Assembly (NCBI GenBank): GCA_002943765.1
Contig: PQWQ01000010.1
Coordinates: forward strand, 932,501 to 996,500
Length of the DNA stretch: 64,000 nt
Origin: Psoroptes ovis
Lineage: Eukaryota; Arthropoda; Arachnida; Sarcoptiformes; Psoroptidae
Direction of reading: 5' to 3'
The translations under genes were made by a program, and so were the position numbers. Positions 60,331 to 64,000 of this stretch are shown here, one piece after another (the first letter of the stretch is position 1; each line of letters starts with the position of its first letter). The notes beneath the pieces were generated by a model that saw only the letters and a program-made list of their open reading frames with translations, did not search any database and was not told the DNA's origin.

Positions 60331-62675
60331 ATGGGTTGGTTAAAAAAACTTAGAAATAGTTTTAAAAATAAACCGAAACAATCTTCTATTAAAGATAATC
60401 AAAATAATAATAATAACCCCTCGCAGCAGCAGCAGCCCCAACAACAACAACAACAAACAGAATCAAATATCAACAATAGTGAATCATCAAAAGTGAACGA
60501 TTCGAAAATTGAAAATTCAAAATCATCAAATTTAAAGGTGAACTATAAGAATAATATTAATAATACGACAAACGAAAATAGTCAAAAAATCGTCGAAAAG
60601 CACAATATTAATAATATCAGTGATAAAACCGGTGATAATAATGTGAATCATGCAAATTTCATTGATAATACGAACAATGATCAAATATCATCAAATTGGA
60701 ATACAAATTCAATGAAAAAATCGCGAAAATCAACGAAAAATACGAAAAGTTTGGATGAAAATATCGATTTGGTTGCAAACACGATCGTAGATAATAAAAG
60801 TGATTTAATGGTTAATAAAAATTCAAATTTCGATTCAAATGATCATAAAGAACCTTGTATGAAAAGAACTTCAACACTTTCAAATGGTCAATCATTCGCT
60901 GGCAATTTCATTATAGATAATATGGATGAATATTCGATTAAAAAATGTAAAAAACGTGAATCATTCGGTACGAAATTTATACGGAAATTTTCGATTACTG
61001 ATTCTAAATCAGAAAAGGATTTCGATGAAAAATATTATAAATATGTTAAGGAATATACCAATTGTAAATGTTTTGAATATTATCAAAAATATTTCCAATT
61101 AAATCAATTATACATACCTACGAATATTAGACATCCAAAACTAATACATCTTAAAGCGAATAATGATCCCAACAAGGGTTCAGTAGCTGATATTACAAAA
61201 AAATGTGAAAAATGTATTATGAATGATTCATTTTTGATTCATGAATCATTCAATGATGAAATATTCAAAGATTTAATAATACATCTCAAATCTTCAAATA
61301 ATGAAATGAAATCATTGGAAATTTATTTATCCGGCTCAAATACAATCAAAGGTTCATTGCGTTCATTTGAAAATTTTAGTAAACTTTGCTGTAAGCATTT
61401 ACAATCATTTCATCTTTTAACCGATCACTGGTCACTTTCACGATCGATTGTGTTCAATAATGTCATCTCATGTAAGTGCGAATGGAAATTTTGGTAATTG
61501 AATAAAGTTTTATTTGGTTTTTTTTTCTATTTTTCTTAGGCACTTTTTATCAATTATTTTATTTGAATAGTGAAAATTTTAAAAATTTAAACGATATCGA
61601 AATATTGTTAACAAATTCGAATGATTTTCTATATTTTCAAAAATTTTGGGAAGAATTCCGTTCACAAATCGAACGATTAGCCATAAAAATTCGTCATAAT
61701 TTCATCAATTTCAATTCATATGCAAAAGAAATATTTGGTTTCATAGCTAAAAAGCCTGATAAAGAAAAGAATTTCGATCTAAAATTGAAATCATTACGTA
61801 TTGATTTGATACCGATATCAGAACAATCAATAACAAATGATAAATTCAATATAGAATCAACATTTAGATCGATCGAATTGTGTACGAAATCTATTCAAAA
61901 AAATATTGAAAAATTTAGTTTAATCATTAATATAACTTATGTGGATACAAATAAGTTACAATTAATGGAATTCCTTAGTAAATTTGATCACGCCAATCAT
62001 TATGATTTAATCATATTACATGATTTCAATGACCACAATGTTAAATTGCGTTTAAATTTTATGTCATTATCATCGATTAAATCATTGAAAAGTTTTAATT
62101 TAAATTATTATGGTTTAAAATCAATCGATTTAGATCAGTTATCGCATCATGTTCGACAAATTCAAGAATTACAATTATATTTTGATGATAAATTGGACAA
62201 AACTGTATACAGTTTAATAAATTATCATATGAAAAATTTAAAAACATTATCATTGGGTCCATCTTTGAATTCTTATTTGTCAACAAGCAAAAAACATAAA
62301 TTTTATTTCGATAATAATTCATTACAACAATTGTTGATCGGAACTAATCAACCGAATTCGCTGGAATTAACTAAAAATACATCAAAGCCATTGACATCAC
62401 TTCGTACGATTCAATTAATGAATGGTCATATTCATTTTAGAATAAGTACAAGTCACAAAACAAATGAAAAAAAGGCCGCATTTACTTTACTTGGTGCACT
62501 GTATGGAGTAACGAAATCGATAGCTAACGACAATAAAGATGATCCGAATGAATCAATGTTTCGATTAATATTGATCAATAATTGTTACGAACTACCAGAT
62601 GCGAAAACATTACATGAATCATTCCAGTTTTCTCCGAATTTTTCATTGGAAAAAATATATAAATCATTGAATTGA
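60331..62675 (+). CDS. 758-aa protein with Asn/Gln-rich N-terminus and leucine-rich-like repeats
   Basis: Two exons, 60331-61471 and 61540-62675, joined by a 68-nt phase-1 intron (T|gtaagt ... ttag|GC). I start at ATG 60331 (MGWLKKLRNSFKNK); an ATG four codons upstream (60319) is possible. The start MGWLKKL is basic-amphipathic and begins with Met-Gly, so lipid attachment is conceivable. Residues about 25-240 are low-complexity (Asn, Ser, poly-Gln) with basic patches. A Cys-containing part (CKCFEYYQKYF, KKCEKC) follows, then repeating beta/alpha-like units with regular Leu/Ile spacing (LKSLRIDLI, IKSLKSFNLNYYGL, IQELQLYF, LKTLSLG) that suggest a degenerate leucine-rich-repeat fold as in F-box/LRR proteins. 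No F-box is recognised. Function unknown. Confidence 0.75.
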
Positions 62676-62943
62676 AATAGATTATTATATTTTAAATCAA
62701 TTAATACCCCACCGTAAACAATTTATTCATTGATTAAATTGTAATCAAAAATAATCCATAAAAAATGAAAAATAAGTAATAATTATATTTGTGATTAATG
62801 ATTAATTAATAAAAAAAATTTTCAAAAAAAAAATCAAAAAATTGTCATTTGTAAGTCTCTAAAAATTATTATTATCTCTTTTTGAATTAAGATTCATTTT
62901 CAAATTGATGATCAATAGATCAATTCCATTTCCATAATTTGTT

Positions 62944-63849
62944 CTACAGATTTGATAATAAGTCTACTAATGGATGGAAAAATGATGCTGGCAATTTTTT
63001 CGTTGATTTTTTCACTGGCGGTACAGTCACTTTATCGCATTTATCACTATCACCACTATATTCACCACATGCTGCATTGATTGCATTATCAAAGAATGAA
63101 CGTACATAATCAATATTTGCATCGATACGTTCATCTGAACAATCTTTTGGATGTTTTGATGCTTCTTGACGTACACATTTGGCGATAGCGAAATAGCCAC
63201 TGATTTTTAAATTATTGAAATCGAATAAATTCAATTAGAAATTTGATTTTTGTTTGTTGCTTCAAGTAAAAATATATGACAAATATTACTTACCAACATG
63301 TTTGTATTAAACGTTCTTTGCCTTTATCTAATGGTTTTGAAGCCAACAAACGAAGAATATATTCATGATTACAATTATTATAATCATTCGTTGCTTTATT
63401 TGCACAATTAGCCGAATCCAGTAATTGAGCGGCACGTTTTGAATTTGGTTTCTTACAATATGTATTAATTACTTGTTTAATTGAATAAACAATAATCGAT
63501 ACAATTGATTTGGCTTGATTTTTAAGACAAGCAGTTTTATAATTTTCAACTTTAGCAACTAAACGTGTTTGTTCTCTGAAAAAATCAATAAATAGATGGT
63601 GAAAAAAAAATAATTTAAGTAGAAATTCATTGGAAAAAATAGTAGAATTAATTACTTGCAATATTCTTTCAGCTGTGCTTTATCGGTTGGAAATGGACGA
63701 TCAGTACCGAATGTCATAATACGTGCAACAACTTTATCAATATCATTTTCAGTTTTAAGATCACATTTAAAACCTTGATCTCCGTTGATTGTTGATTGTA
63801 ATTGAAATAAAATAGTTATGGTTAGACATATTTTCAATAAATTTGCCAT
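62944..63849 (-). CDS. Secreted multi-cysteine protein, paralogue B
   Basis: Three exons read leftward: 63849-63656, 63575-63294 and 63199-62944, with two phase-2 introns (80 and 94 nt), encoding 243 residues. It starts with a signal peptide (MANLLKICLTITILFQLQS). The cysteine framework matches the gene at 38091: KEYCK at the first junction, TACLKNQ, NTYCKK, SANCANK, NNCNH, a TCC pair at the second junction, AKCV, DCSDE, NAACGEY and a hydrophobic end (FFHPLVDLLSNL versus ILPPLIEILDSI). Both introns split the same residues in both genes (TGC AA| and TGT TG|), so common origin is clear although identity is low. I do not recognise the family name. Expression tissue and function cannot be inferred. 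Confidence 0.85.
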
Positions 63850-64000
63850 TGTTGATGATTTTCAAACAGGGGAAAATGTGAAAAATTATATCAGATGCAA
63901 TGATAGAACGTTAAATTTTAATATATTATTTGAGCGATTGTCGACCAAAATTATGATTTAATAGCAGGATATTTATTCAATTATTTATTTGAATATTTAA
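63850..64000. other. Upstream flank of paralogue B
   Basis: Short A/T-rich promoter-side sequence for the (-) gene; a weak reverse-strand TATAATTTT-like word lies near 63876-63884. Nothing else seen. Confidence 0.3.

Noticed and set aside
1..64000. CRISPR arrays, bacterial operons, tRNA or rRNA genes
   Set aside because: Spliceosomal introns and gene content are eukaryotic; the regular short repeats are microsatellites; no tRNA cloverleaf or rRNA segment was recognised by eye, though a covariance search would be needed to exclude tRNAs.

Overview
The window looks like nuclear DNA of a small-genome arthropod, most likely an acariform (astigmatid, dust-mite-like) mite. This is an inference from very high A+T, many homopolymer and microsatellite tracts, spliceosomal introns often only 57-75 nt long, and the gene families seen. 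No species can be proved from the sequence alone.

Layout. Positions 1-30500 hold a head-to-tail array of four ELOVL6-like very-long-chain fatty acid elongase genes on the + strand. The first is represented only by its last exon (2414-3022) and three are complete (15074-16158, 24853-27263, 29211-30492). All share one phase-0 intron at the same site and all end in a KKxx ER-retrieval motif. Between the first two sits a young Ty1/copia LTR retrotransposon (4743-8473) with apparently identical LTRs, a perfect 5-bp target duplication and a large internal deletion that removed most of the reverse transcriptase. An 80-bp mariner-type inverted-repeat element lies at 31221-31300.

Positions 33000-47000 are denser: a Gly/Tyr-rich secreted protein, a RidA-family imine deaminase, a secreted multi-cysteine protein, a four-helix membrane protein (-), a two-domain chitin-binding (peritrophin-like) protein, a Myb/SANT-like nuclear protein (-) that shares a ~160-bp promoter region with Rab geranylgeranyltransferase alpha (+), and a small helical protein (-).

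Positions 47000-64000 hold a low-complexity basic protein, a very large ABCC transporter resembling sulfonylurea receptors (TMD0 plus two TMD-NBD halves, about 1944 aa over 8 exons), a CTR1 copper transporter on the opposite strand whose 3' end probably overlaps that of the ABCC gene, a 758-aa protein with leucine-rich-like repeats, and a second multi-cysteine secreted protein (-) with the same exon structure as the one at 38091.

The genes do not form one pathway. The functional groupings visible are the elongase cluster (cuticular or storage lipid synthesis), extracellular/cuticle/gut secreted proteins, and a housekeeping set (RidA, RabGGTase alpha, CTR1, ABCC). Most gene models required joining exons by hand from GT-AG sites with matching phase; homology is judged from remembered family motifs, not from a search.
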